DNA of 6,824 nt from Thermodesulfatator sp. Its GTDB lineage: Bacteria > Desulfobacterota > Dissulfuribacteria > Dissulfuribacterales > QOAL01. The stretch is taken from NCBI GenBank assembly GCA_003978135.1, contig QOAL01000193.1, positions 1 to 6,824 of the forward strand, in the 5' to 3' direction. Both the position numbers and the translations under genes were made by a program. The notes beneath the pieces are model-generated. The model was not told the DNA's origin, ran no database searches, and worked only from the letters and a program-made list of their open reading frames with translations. This document shows, one piece after another, positions 1 to 6,511 of this stretch (the first letter of the stretch is position 1; every line of letters starts with the position of its first letter).

Positions 1-36
1 TTCAAGAAGCCTTCCCATCCTGCATCCCTTTTTCAT
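1..36 (-). CDS. Start of an unidentified gene, cut by the left window edge
   Basis: An ATG at 36-34 on the minus strand opens a frame reading MKKGCRMGRLLE, with no stop before the window ends. A purine-rich AAGGAAG (48-42) lies 5 bases upstream; its AGGA core is 7 bases from the ATG, which is good ribosome-binding-site spacing. The gene lies 118 bases downstream of the hisHF stop on the same strand, so cotranscription is possible. Twelve codons are too few to identify a product, and the basic start is not diagnostic. Only the start context supports this call. Confidence 0.4.
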   Translation of the reverse strand, partial: MKKGCRMGRLLE

Positions 37-154
37 GCTAGCTTCCTTATGGCTGCCTTTTATTCGTCATGGGCCTGCTTTTCTCTTTCTATTGCCTGCC
101 AGTCGTTTTTTTTATTATGGAGGATAAAAAGACATCCTGTTTTGCTACAGACAG
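37..154. other. Intergenic spacer after hisHF
   Basis: This 118-base spacer separates the hisHF stop from the next minus-strand start. On the minus strand it contains a 5-bp inverted repeat, AGGAT-gtcttttt-ATCCT (about 138-121). The T-run lies in the loop rather than after the stem, so it is not a standard intrinsic terminator. No RNA gene or convincing promoter is visible. Confidence 0.4.
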
Positions 155-1738
155 TTATGATAGGGTTTTTCTAACCTCTATGCCATTGGCAGAAAGATAA
201 TCCTTTACCTCCTGTATTGAGACCTCCTTTCTGTGAAAGATGCCTGCTGCCAGGGCTGCTTCAGCTGTGGTTTTTTCAAAGACCTGGAGGAAATGTTCAG
301 GTGAGCCAGCACCACTGGAGGCAATGACCGGAATGCTAACTGCCTCTGTGACACTTTTGATCAGCTCTATATCAAATCCCATGTTTGTGCCATCCCTGTC
401 TATGCAGTTCAGGAGGATTTCGCCGGCTCCAAGCTTCTCGCATACCTGGACAAGAGTTATGGCATCCAGGTCCCTGCCTTCCCTTCCACCCTTTATGGTG
501 CACTGGTACCAGCAATATCTTTCTCCATTGGGTCCTGGAATGGTTGTTTCTATTGTCTTATGCCTGGTGTCCGCAGGGGAACTGACGTAGACCCGCCTGG
601 GATCAACCGAAATGACAACTGCCTGGTTACCATAGATCCTGGAGATCTGCTCCACTGAACTTTGTCCTGTTGCCTTTCCCTGGCGAAGGTATTCTTCCAC
701 TATCAGAACTGCATCACTTCCAATGGATATCTTGTCAGCCCCGGATCGGAAATATTCAGATGCCACCTCTAGGGAAGAATAGTGCCTGCCGTTCCTGTCA
801 GTATAGTCCCTGATGCCGCCTCCTATGGTAAGGGGAACAAAGACCTCCTGGGATGTACGCTTTAGGACCTCAAGCATCGGCATGTCCTTGAGGGGGAAAT
901 CTCGAAAGGCCGTTATGTTCAGAAAGGTTATCTCGTCAGCCCCTTCCTGGTAATACCTGGCGGCAAGCTCTACCGGTTTCCCAAGATTTCGAACTTCACC
1001 TTTTTCCCTCACGTCATACTGGTCTCCCTTGGTAACCACAAGGTCACCCTGATCGTTTGAACGGACGTCCAGGCAGGCGATGATTCTCTTGGCAATGCGT
1101 GTGGTCGTGTTCCTTTTCTCAGGCAATACCGAGGGAATGTCACCGGCCAGAAAATTCTCCAGGATCTTGAGGCCGGTCCTGCCGCTTTTTTCAGGATGGA
1201 ACTGGGTTGCTATGACATTACCTTTCTGGATGCTGCTGGTAAATCTTGAGCCGTAATCAGTTGAGGTAAGGATGGCTGACTTGTCTTGGGGAACCACGTA
1301 ATACGAGTGGACAAAATAAAATTTTTCATCTCCCTGCAGGCCATTAAAAATAGCTGAGGGCTTTTCAAAGATTAGTCCATTCCAGCCCATGTGCGGTACT
1401 GAAAGCCTTTCCTGGAATCTTTTTACCTTTCCTTTCAGGAATCCAAGGCCCCTTGTACCTGGTGCCTCCTCGCTCTCCTGAAAAAGGGCCTGCAGGCCCA
1501 AACAGATGCCAAAAAAAGGCCTGTCCTCATCCAGGTATTGCTTCAAGGGTTCTGCAAGACCCTTGTCCTGGAGTATGTTCATCATGCTCTCAAAGTTTCC
1601 CACGCCTGGAAAGACAAGTTTTTCAGCGCTCAGGATCTCTTCGGGTTTCTGTACTGTTTTTACAGTGGCGCCAAGGCCTTCCAGGGCGTTAATCACACTC
1701 CTTACGTTACCAGCACCGTAGTCCAGCAGGGTTATCAT
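155..1738 (-). CDS. hisHF: Fused imidazole glycerol phosphate synthase (glutaminase HisH plus cyclase HisF), HIS7 type
   Basis: This cytoplasmic enzyme of histidine biosynthesis converts PRFAR and glutamine to imidazole glycerol phosphate, AICAR and glutamate. Residues 1-200 are a class I glutamine amidotransferase: start MITLLDYGAGNVRS, oxyanion-strand PGVG (44-47), nucleophile Cys79 in GICLG, and His181/Glu183 in QFHPEK. A linker of about 15 residues leads to a HisF (beta/alpha)8 barrel (about 217-520), with catalytic-type Asp224 in ACLDVR and Asp379 in VVISVDP. Other HisF landmarks are TIGGGIRD (304-311), GADKISIG (333-340) and VIASSGAG (471-478). Most bacteria encode HisH and HisF separately, at about 200 and 255 residues. 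Here the barrel also carries the extra segments of yeast HIS7, such as VTKGDQYDVREK (235-246) and PGPNGERYCWYQCTIKGGRE (401-420). The ATG start has AAAGGA (1752-1747) 8 bases upstream. No other his gene is in view. Confidence 0.96.
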   Translation of the reverse strand: MITLLDYGAGNVRSVINALEGLGATVKTVQKPEEILSAEKLVFPGVGNFESMMNILQDKGLAEPLKQYLDEDRPFFGICLGLQALFQESEEAPGTRGLGFLKGKVKRFQERLSVPHMGWNGLIFEKPSAIFNGLQGDEKFYFVHSYYVVPQDKSAILTSTDYGSRFTSSIQKGNVIATQFHPEKSGRTGLKILENFLAGDIPSVLPEKRNTTTRIAKRIIACLDVRSNDQGDLVVTKGDQYDVREKGEVRNLGKPVELAARYYQEGADEITFLNITAFRDFPLKDMPMLEVLKRTSQEVFVPLTIGGGIRDYTDRNGRHYSSLEVASEYFRSGADKISIGSDAVLIVEEYLRQGKATGQSSVEQISRIYGNQAVVISVDPRRVYVSSPADTRHKTIETTIPGPNGERYCWYQCTIKGGREGRDLDAITLVQVCEKLGAGEILLNCIDRDGTNMGFDIELIKSVTEAVSIPVIASSGAGSPEHFLQVFEKTTAEAALAAGIFHRKEVSIQEVKDYLSANGIEVRKTLS

Positions 1739-1746
1739 AATTCTAT

Positions 1747-1752
1747 TCCTTT
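1747..1752 (-). promoter_or_regulatory. Ribosome binding site of hisHF
   Basis: On the minus strand AAAGGA ends 8 bases before the ATG at 1738. This supports that ATG, and therefore the HisH domain beginning at MITLLDYG, where HisH proteins normally start. Confidence 0.65.
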
Positions 1753-1762
1753 TGTTAAAAAG

Positions 1763-1791
1763 ATTGTATTTTTTAAGTCATGAACACACAA
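1763..1791 (-). promoter_or_regulatory. Candidate sigma-70 promoter for hisHF
   Basis: On the minus strand, TTGTGT (1791-1786) and TACAAT (1768-1763) are separated by 17 bases. The -10 box matches TATAAT at 5 of 6 positions; the -35 box keeps only TTG. Transcription would start near 1756, giving a leader of about 18 bases before the ATG. The region is AT-rich, so chance matches are easy. Position and spacing are the main support. Confidence 0.35.
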
Positions 1792-1957
1792 TTACAAAAA
1801 ACGTTATGTTGCAGGCAACCTGACTCTTCTTCATGTCCGGCAGGAAATGGAGAACAGGTATTTGTCCCTGCATGTCCCTGTGTGTTTATGGCAAAAAATA
1901 CTTTTTTAGCAAATGCCGCTCAGTTACGCTGAACAGTTATAAAAGATTTTCTATTTT

Positions 1958-1977
1958 TAGCCAGCAGGCTATTTTTT
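1958..1977 (+). terminator. Possible weak intrinsic terminator or attenuator upstream of mazG
   Basis: Stem TAGCC (1958-1962) and GGCTA (1967-1971) close a 4-base AGCA loop, followed at once by six T residues (1972-1977). This is the layout of a Rho-independent terminator on the plus strand, although a 5-bp stem is short. It lies 86 bases before the mazG start, with no complete plus-strand gene ahead of it in the window. It could end a small RNA or attenuate mazG transcription, or it may be chance structure in AT-rich DNA. Confidence 0.35.
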
Positions 1978-2052
1978 AATCCATATGGCGTAATTGGCAA
2001 GTCAGAGAATGTTTCAAGGCATACACTCAATTAGAAAAAGGCTGGAGTAACT

Positions 2053-2056
2053 GGAG
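2053..2056 (+). promoter_or_regulatory. Ribosome binding site selecting the TTG start of mazG
   Basis: GGAG at 2053-2056, inside ctggagaaaa, lies 7 bases before the TTG at 2064. The next in-frame ATG is at 2118 (codon 19). The well-placed GGAG favours the TTG, which also gives a protein close to the usual MazG length. Confidence 0.6.
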
Positions 2057-2063
2057 AAAAATT

Positions 2064-2867
2064 TTGGATAAAAATCACGAAGCAGACCGGGAACTGGTCA
2101 AAGAATTTCTGGCACTCATGGATGTTCTCAGGAGGCTCAGGGCACCGGACGGCTGCCCCTGGGACCGGGAGCAGACGCCAGAGACAATAAAAAAATACAT
2201 CCTTGAAGAGGCGCATGAACTCACAGAAGCTGTAGAGCAAGGCAAGGCTTCTGAGGTTTGCGAAGAGCTCGGGGATCTCTACTTTCTCCTTCTTTTCCTG
2301 GCTGATCTTTACCAGGAAAAGGGAGACTTTGTACTCAAGGACGCCCTTGAAAAGATAAAGGAAAAAATGATAAGGCGCCATCCTCACATATTCGCACATG
2401 TTACGGTCAGGGGCTCGGAAGATGTGGTAGCCAACTGGCAGGCCATAAAGGCCAAAGAGGCTGAAAAAAAGGGTGAAAGGAAGAGCGCCCTTGGAAATCT
2501 GCCCCGTTCCCTGCCATCTTTACAGCGCGCCTTTCGCATTGGGGAGCGGGCTTCCAGGGTGGGTTTTGACTGGCAGGATGCAGACGGGGTTTTGGACAAG
2601 GTCCGTGAAGAGATGGATGAGCTTGAGCATGCCATAAGGTCAGGCTCCAGCAAGGAGATTGAAGATGAAGTTGGTGACCTGTTGTTTGCTGCGGCCAGCC
2701 TGGCCAGGAAGCTTGGGATAAACCCTGAGGATGCGCTGAAAAAGGGGCTGGACAAGTTCAGCAGGCGTTTCTACCGGCTTGAAGAGCAGGTTGCCAGATC
2801 AGGCAGGCAGGTTTCAGATCTGTCCATGGATGAGCTGGACAGGATCTGGGAAAACATAAAGGTCTGA
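2064..2867 (+). CDS. mazG: Nucleoside triphosphate pyrophosphohydrolase MazG
   Basis: MazG hydrolyses NTPs and dNTPs to the monophosphate and pyrophosphate, removes aberrant nucleotides, and can affect (p)ppGpp-linked stress responses. It acts in the cytoplasm, normally as a dimer. The 267 residues match the two-repeat full-length form (E. coli about 263). The N-terminal repeat has the signature [12 protein letters not shown] (27-38) and metal-binding acidic clusters LEEAHE (47-52) and EELGD (67-71), followed by IRRHPHIF (103-110). The C-terminal repeat, usually the catalytic one, has REEMDELE (181-188) and DEVGDLLF (201-208), also with the EExxE and ExxD acidic residues in place. The start is a TTG with GGAG 7 bases upstream. 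The stop is 5 bases before the mnmG start, so the two genes are probably cotranscribed and perhaps translationally coupled. Confidence 0.95.
   Translation: MDKNHEADRELVKEFLALMDVLRRLRAPDGCPWDREQTPETIKKYILEEAHELTEAVEQGKASEVCEELGDLYFLLLFLADLYQEKGDFVLKDALEKIKEKMIRRHPHIFAHVTVRGSEDVVANWQAIKAKEAEKKGERKSALGNLPRSLPSLQRAFRIGERASRVGFDWQDADGVLDKVREEMDELEHAIRSGSSKEIEDEVGDLLFAAASLARKLGINPEDALKKGLDKFSRRFYRLEEQVARSGRQVSDLSMDELDRIWENIKV
2858..2862 (+). promoter_or_regulatory. Probable ribosome binding site of mnmG inside the end of mazG
   Basis: AAAGG at 2858-2862 lies 10 bases before the GTG at 2873, within the last mazG codons. A second purine stretch, GAGAAAG (2866-2872), touches the start codon and is too close to act as the main site. 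The arrangement suits translation of mnmG by ribosomes finishing mazG. Confidence 0.4.
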
Positions 2868-2872
2868 GAAAG

Positions 2873-4741
2873 GTGTCGGTTTATCCCAGGAAATACGACG
2901 TAATCGTTGTAGGAGCAGGCCATGCCGGCTGTGAGGCAGCCCTGGCAGCAGCCAGGCTCGGGGCCGTGACCTGTGTCCTTACCATCAATCTTGACTGCAT
3001 AGCGGCCATGAGCTGTAATCCTGCTGTAGGAGGCCTTGCCAAGGGCCATCTGGTCTGTGAAATAGATGCCCTTGGGGGTGAGATGGCAAGGAACACTGAT
3101 GCCACAGGCATCCAGTTCAGGCGTCTCAATATGTCCAAGGGGCCGGCAGTGCGCGCTCGAAGGGCACAGTCTGACAGGCTTCTCTACAGGCTCAGGATGA
3201 AAAAGGTCCTTGAGGAGCAGGCCGGCCTGGATATCATTCAGGCCATGGCGGCCAGGCTCCTGGTTCGTGAGGGCAGGGTTTACGGGGTTGAGACCACGGT
3301 GGGACAAGAGATCCACGCCCGCACAGTGATTGTGACCACAGGCACGTTCCTGAGGGGGCTGATTCACATAGGGCTCAAGCATTTTCCTGCTGGACGCCTG
3401 GGGGATCCTCCTTCAAATGGCCTTTCACGTTCCATAGCAGAACTCGGATTTGAGATGGGAAGGCTCAAGACCGGCACGACTCCGAGGCTGCATGCAGGAA
3501 GCATAGATTTTTCCGGCCTTGAAAAACAGGCTGGGGACGATCCTCCCCCCTGGTTTTCCATCATGACAGAGTCCATAGAGCTTCCACAGGTATGCTGTTA
3601 CATAACGTATACCAATGAAAGCACCCATGATATTATCCTCAAGGGCCTTAAGCGTTCCCCTCTCTTCACAGGCATCATAGAGGGCGTAGGCGCCAGGTAC
3701 TGTCCATCCATAGAAGACAAGGTATTCAGGTTCAGGGACAAGCCCAGGCACCAGATCTTTCTCGAACCGGAAGGCCTGGACACTGTTGAAATTTATCCCA
3801 ACGGCATTCCAACAAGCCTTCCTGTGGATGTGCAGATAGAAATGGTAAAAAGCATCAAGGGCCTTGAAAATGCAAAGATCCTCAGGCCAGGTTATGCAAT
3901 CGAATACGATTATGCTGACCCGATTCAGCTCAGGCCCTCACTTGAGACAAGGCTGGTTCATGGACTTTACTTTGCAGGCCAGATAAACGGTACTTCAGGT
4001 TACGAGGAGGCTGCAGCCCAGGGGCTTATGGCAGGGATAAACGCGGCAAGGGCGGTAAGGGAGGAAGATCCCATTGTACTGGACAGGTCCCAGGGCTATA
4101 TCGGGGTGCTCATAGATGACCTGGTAACCAAGGGGACAAAAGAGCCCTATCGTATGTTCACATCCAGGGCCGAGTATAGGCTTATGCTTAGAGAAGACAA
4201 TGCAGGATTGCGCCTTACTCCCCTGGGACGGAAAATAGGCCTTGTCGGAGAAGCACAGTGGAAAAGATTTTTGGAGAAGAAGGCCTGCTATGAAGGTTTC
4301 ATAAAAAAACTGGAGTCCTTCAGGGTAAGCCCTTCCAGGGAGGTCAACGACTGGCTGAGTGCAAAAGGCTCAGCAGCCCTGAAGCAGGGAACATCACTCC
4401 TTGAACTTTTAAAGCGCCCTGAAATAGATCTTGACTCGGTCTGCCTGAGGTTTGACCTGGACAGGCCACCTCATGATGTATTTGATCAGGTGGAAATAGA
4501 GACAAAGTACCAGGGCTATATCAGGCGCCAGGAAGAAGAGGTTCAGAAGTTCAAGAGATGGGAAAAGATGTTGCTGCCCCAGGACCTGGACTATGGTAAG
4601 GTTCCTGGTCTTTCCAGGGAGGTGGTGGAAAAGCTGGCCCGTGTTCAGCCTGAAAGCCTGGGGAGGGCTTCAAGGATTTCGGGAATAACGCCTGCAGCCC
4701 TGACGGCTATCAGGATATATCTGAAGAAACACGGGAAATAA
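2873..4741 (+). CDS. mnmG: tRNA uridine-5-carboxymethylaminomethyl modification enzyme MnmG (GidA)
   Basis: MnmG works with the GTPase MnmE to place the (carboxymethyl)aminomethyl group on C5 of wobble uridine 34 in certain tRNAs, using FAD, NADH and a folate one-carbon donor. The 622 residues are near the usual length (E. coli 629). An N-terminal FAD Rossmann motif [10 protein letters not shown] (14-23) is followed by [13 protein letters not shown]. Cys48 and Cys277 (in RYCPSIEDK) sit at the places of the two conserved family cysteines. Other landmarks are [11 protein letters not shown] (196-206), [13 protein letters not shown] (376-388) and FTSRAEYRL (429-437). The helical C-terminal domain, which contacts MnmE, ends in [12 protein letters not shown] and [10 protein letters not shown] motifs. 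The start is GTG; an upstream ATG is excluded because mazG ends only 5 bases before. MnmE is not in the window. Confidence 0.97.
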   Translation: MSVYPRKYDVIVVGAGHAGCEAALAAARLGAVTCVLTINLDCIAAMSCNPAVGGLAKGHLVCEIDALGGEMARNTDATGIQFRRLNMSKGPAVRARRAQSDRLLYRLRMKKVLEEQAGLDIIQAMAARLLVREGRVYGVETTVGQEIHARTVIVTTGTFLRGLIHIGLKHFPAGRLGDPPSNGLSRSIAELGFEMGRLKTGTTPRLHAGSIDFSGLEKQAGDDPPPWFSIMTESIELPQVCCYITYTNESTHDIILKGLKRSPLFTGIIEGVGARYCPSIEDKVFRFRDKPRHQIFLEPEGLDTVEIYPNGIPTSLPVDVQIEMVKSIKGLENAKILRPGYAIEYDYADPIQLRPSLETRLVHGLYFAGQINGTSGYEEAAAQGLMAGINAARAVREEDPIVLDRSQGYIGVLIDDLVTKGTKEPYRMFTSRAEYRLMLREDNAGLRLTPLGRKIGLVGEAQWKRFLEKKACYEGFIKKLESFRVSPSREVNDWLSAKGSAALKQGTSLLELLKRPEIDLDSVCLRFDLDRPPHDVFDQVEIETKYQGYIRRQEEEVQKFKRWEKMLLPQDLDYGKVPGLSREVVEKLARVQPESLGRASRISGITPAALTAIRIYLKKHGK

Positions 4742-4750
4742 GATATCCCC

Positions 4751-4805
4751 AGACAGGGCAGCCTGATCACGCTGTCTTGCAGCAGCTTCCCCCAGTAAGC
4801 GCTGC
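4751..4805. repeat. Two adjacent hairpins downstream of mnmG
   Basis: The first inverted repeat pairs AGACAG (4751-4756) with CTGTCT (4772-4777). The second, one base further on, pairs GCAGC plus GCTT (4779-4788, A4784 bulged) with AAGC plus GCTGC (4797-4805), giving 9 bp around an 8-base CCCCCAGT loop. Neither is followed by T residues, so simple intrinsic termination is unlikely. They could protect the 3' end of the mazG-mnmG mRNA or belong to an interspersed repeat family. Confidence 0.35.
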
Positions 4806-4862
4806 CGCATGTCCAGGAGCAGCCCGGCTTTGCCTTGACGTTGCCATATTTTCCGGTTCAAC

Positions 4863-4891
4863 TTGAATGCATTTCATGGTGAGCTTAAATT
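4863..4891 (+). promoter_or_regulatory. Weak sigma-70-like promoter candidate for the EHD-like gene
   Basis: TTGAAT (4863-4868) and TAAATT (4886-4891) are separated by 17 bases, each matching the consensus at 4 of 6 positions. This would give a leader of about 140 bases. The match is weak, and read-through from mnmG is an alternative. Confidence 0.2.
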
Positions 4892-5025
4892 ATTCCAAAT
4901 TGTACTTGCTGCTTTAATCGTGATAAGTTTCTAAAGGACAGGTTCGGCGTTGGTTTTGCGGTTAAAAGGCTGTAGTTTTTTTAGTATTCAAATATTTTTG
5001 ATAACAGAAGGCTTTTTCATATTCA

Positions 5026-5029
5026 GGAG
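5026..5029 (+). promoter_or_regulatory. Ribosome binding site of the EHD-like gene
   Basis: GGAG within attcaggagt ends 7 bases before the ATG at 5037. This is standard spacing and supports that start. Confidence 0.6.
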
Positions 5030-5036
5030 TTGAGCT

Positions 5037-6254
5037 ATGTCAGAAAATAAGAAGGCCATGGAGCTCAAGAGGCAGCTCGAGGAGATACTTCCCAGGAAAC
5101 TGGACAAGGTATTCAAAGACTACGGCCTTGATCTTGATGAACTGTTGGTGCCACTAAAATGGAAACCCCTTGTTTTATTCATAGGAAACTACTCTTCCGG
5201 GAAGTCAACCTTTATCAATGAATTCCTGGGAAAGGAAATACAGAGGACAGGGCAGGCACCTACGGATGACAGTTTTACCATAATAACCGCTCCTGAAGGA
5301 GACGAGCCTGAAGGGGATCTTACCGGAAGCACTGTGGTGAATGATGAAAGGTTCCCCTTTGAATCCCTTAGAGGCTTTGGACAGAAGCTTCTGTCTCACC
5401 TTTCCCTGAAAAGGGTCAAGTCCCCGGTTCTGGAGCATATTGCCATCATCGACACGCCTGGCATGCTGGATTCTGTTACTGAAAAGGACAGAGGATACGA
5501 TTATCTCGGCGTTGTAGGTGAGCTTGCAAAGCTTTCAGACCTGATTGTGCTCATGTTTGATCCTCACAAGGCCGGCACGATAAAGGAAACCTACAAGGTA
5601 CTCAGGGTCACCCTGCCGGGTGCGGCCGGGGAGGACCGGGTCAGGTTCGTATTGAACCGGATTGACGAGTGCGAAAGCCTGGAGGATTTGCTCAGGGCCT
5701 ATGGAACCCTCTGCTGGAACCTGTCACAGATGACAGGCAGGAAGGATATCCCCAGGATCTATCTCACCTTTGCAAAAATAGAGGGCAAAACAGTCCCCCA
5801 GGAGTTCCTGATCTGGTCCAAGGAGCGTGACGAACTGAAAAAATCTCTCCTGGATGCCCCCAGGATGAGGCTTTATCATATGCTGCAGGAGGTGGATAAT
5901 GTTGTCAGGGAACTTGCCCTTCAGATTGAAGCCATGGAGAATTTCAGGAAGCGCTTCAGGAGCAAATTCTGGAATTTTACCAAGACCCTGAGCCTGTCAG
6001 GCCTGGTAGCCTTTCTTTTCGGCGACCTGGCCATGCATCTTGTTTCCGGCTACCCGGAAACCCCCTTTGTTGTCGATCTGGTTTCAAGGACTGTTACGGC
6101 TGACAGTTTCATTTGGCCCTTGATCTGGTTGTTAGTTGTTGTTGCAGCAGGGGCCCTTGTTTTCCAGAAGGTGACATTTCCATTGTTTGTCAAGCGTTAT
6201 GCCTCTGACCCGGATTCCCTGGTCAAGCTTAAATCTCCCTTCAAGGATGCTTGA
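5037..6254 (+). CDS. EHD-like dynamin-superfamily nucleotide-binding protein with C-terminal membrane segments
   Basis: This is a large P-loop GTPase-type protein, probably membrane-bound. Visible motifs are G1 GNYSSGKS (50-57), switch I PTDDSF (75-80), G3 DTPG (139-142) and G4 NRID (207-210). The pattern resembles eukaryotic EHD proteins more than ordinary bacterial dynamins: YSSGKSTFI, PTDDSF, IIDTPG with RGYDY after it, LMFDPHK (172-178), and AYGTLCWNLSQ (221-231), which recalls the EHD signature YGALMWSLGK. Residues about 258-312 look helical and highly charged, like the EHD stalk. There is no EH domain. Instead there is a borderline hydrophobic stretch (about 318-338) and a strong one (about 357-376), then a basic tail. 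EHD proteins bind ATP despite the GTPase fold, so nucleotide choice is open. Membrane remodelling or tethering is inferred. The neighbours do not define a role. The ATG has GGAG 7 bases upstream. Confidence 0.85.
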   Translation: MSENKKAMELKRQLEEILPRKLDKVFKDYGLDLDELLVPLKWKPLVLFIGNYSSGKSTFINEFLGKEIQRTGQAPTDDSFTIITAPEGDEPEGDLTGSTVVNDERFPFESLRGFGQKLLSHLSLKRVKSPVLEHIAIIDTPGMLDSVTEKDRGYDYLGVVGELAKLSDLIVLMFDPHKAGTIKETYKVLRVTLPGAAGEDRVRFVLNRIDECESLEDLLRAYGTLCWNLSQMTGRKDIPRIYLTFAKIEGKTVPQEFLIWSKERDELKKSLLDAPRMRLYHMLQEVDNVVRELALQIEAMENFRKRFRSKFWNFTKTLSLSGLVAFLFGDLAMHLVSGYPETPFVVDLVSRTVTADSFIWPLIWLLVVVAAGALVFQKVTFPLFVKRYASDPDSLVKLKSPFKDA

Positions 6255-6511
6255 CCTAATTTTTCATCGCTGGAAGGGCTGCCATTGTAGTCCTTGTCAA
6301 GGTAAAGGTAATATCCGGGAGGACCGCCGATCAGTATATTGATACTATTGAATATGTCGCCAGGAATTGGTATCATGTACCTATAGTAGTGAACTGGTTG
6401 TACTCCAGGAATTGGAGGAGTTCCGGTTGTACTCGTCCTAGTCACAATTGGCAGTGTTACTAGTGAGCATGCGATTAGAAAGAGCATTATTCTCCCTATG
6501 GTTTTCCTCAT
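6197..6511 (-). CDS. Small putative exported protein of unknown function, tail antisense to the EHD-like gene
   Basis: The 104-residue product is not recognised. It begins with a basic MRKTIGR followed by a hydrophobic run (about 8-23), a Sec-type signal or membrane anchor. LIAC (12-15) fits a lipobox, but only about 7 hydrophobic residues precede the cysteine, so lipidation is doubtful. A Thr/Pro-rich stretch (24-40) and an aromatic HYYRY (41-45) follow. Residues 72-83, DKDYNGSPSSDE, resemble an EF-hand-type calcium loop. The ATG at 6511-6509 overlaps the stop of the upstream gene as ATGA, which explains the absence of a strong ribosome binding site. Roughly the last 18 residues are antisense to the final codons of the EHD-like gene, so the native C-terminus may have been lost. 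Base composition differs from the genes to the left. Whether it is expressed is unknown. Confidence 0.5.
   Translation of the reverse strand: MRKTIGRIMLFLIACSLVTLPIVTRTSTTGTPPIPGVQPVHYYRYMIPIPGDIFNSINILIGGPPGYYLYLDKDYNGSPSSDEKLGQASLKGDLSLTRESGSEA

Larger units (their letters stand above)
1739..2063. other. Divergent intergenic region between hisHF and mazG
   Basis: This 325-base AT-rich region separates the two divergent genes. It contains the hisHF promoter candidate and ribosome binding site, a tandem 8-base repeat TGTCCCTG at 1863-1870 and 1873-1880, an AT-rich palindrome AAAAAA-tac-TTTTTT (1893-1907), a short plus-strand hairpin with T-run (1958-1977), and the mazG ribosome binding site. 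No clear sigma-70 promoter was found for mazG. TTGGCA at 1994-1999 resembles a -35 box, but the nearest -10-like TACACT (2022-2027) is 22 bases away, which is too far. No tRNA or known riboswitch was recognised. Confidence 0.5.
4742..5036. other. Spacer between mnmG and the EHD-like gene
   Basis: This 295-base spacer has GC-rich hairpins in its first 65 bases and becomes AT-rich towards the next gene. No stem followed by a T-run was found, so mnmG has no visible intrinsic terminator; the T-run at 4976-4982 has no stem before it. A promoter-like pair occurs at 4863-4891. The ribosome binding site of the next gene is at 5026-5029. No tRNA or complete coding sequence is supported. Confidence 0.5.

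Noticed and set aside
121..140. AGGAT/ATCCT inverted repeat as a hisHF terminator
   Set aside because: The T-run is in the loop and not after the stem, and the stem is only 5 bp.
240..590. Plus-strand frame of 116 codons opposite hisHF
   Set aside because: It is antisense to the conserved cyclase domain, with no ribosome binding site or recognisable product.
1833..1979. A 48-codon plus-strand frame starting ATG-TCC with a Cys-rich CPCMSLC segment
   Set aside because: There is no ribosome binding site before the ATG, it ends inside the T-run of the possible terminator, and open frames of this length are common by chance.
1994..2027. TTGGCA and TACACT as a mazG promoter, or TTGGCA as a sigma-54 site
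   Set aside because: The boxes are 22 bases apart, too far for sigma-70, and no properly spaced -12 TTGC element follows for sigma-54.
2771..3382. Long 203-codon minus-strand frame opposite mazG and mnmG
   Set aside because: It lies antisense to two well-identified genes, and its protein shows no family features; such frames are usual in moderate-GC coding DNA.
4670..4861. Minus-strand frame of 63 codons across the end of mnmG and the spacer
   Set aside because: It starts at a TTG with no ribosome binding site, overlaps conserved mnmG codons, and reads like antisense of a real gene.
6467..6511. Lipobox LIAC making the small exported protein a lipoprotein
   Set aside because: Only a very short hydrophobic stretch precedes the cysteine and the hydrophobic run continues past it, so an ordinary signal or anchor is at least as likely.
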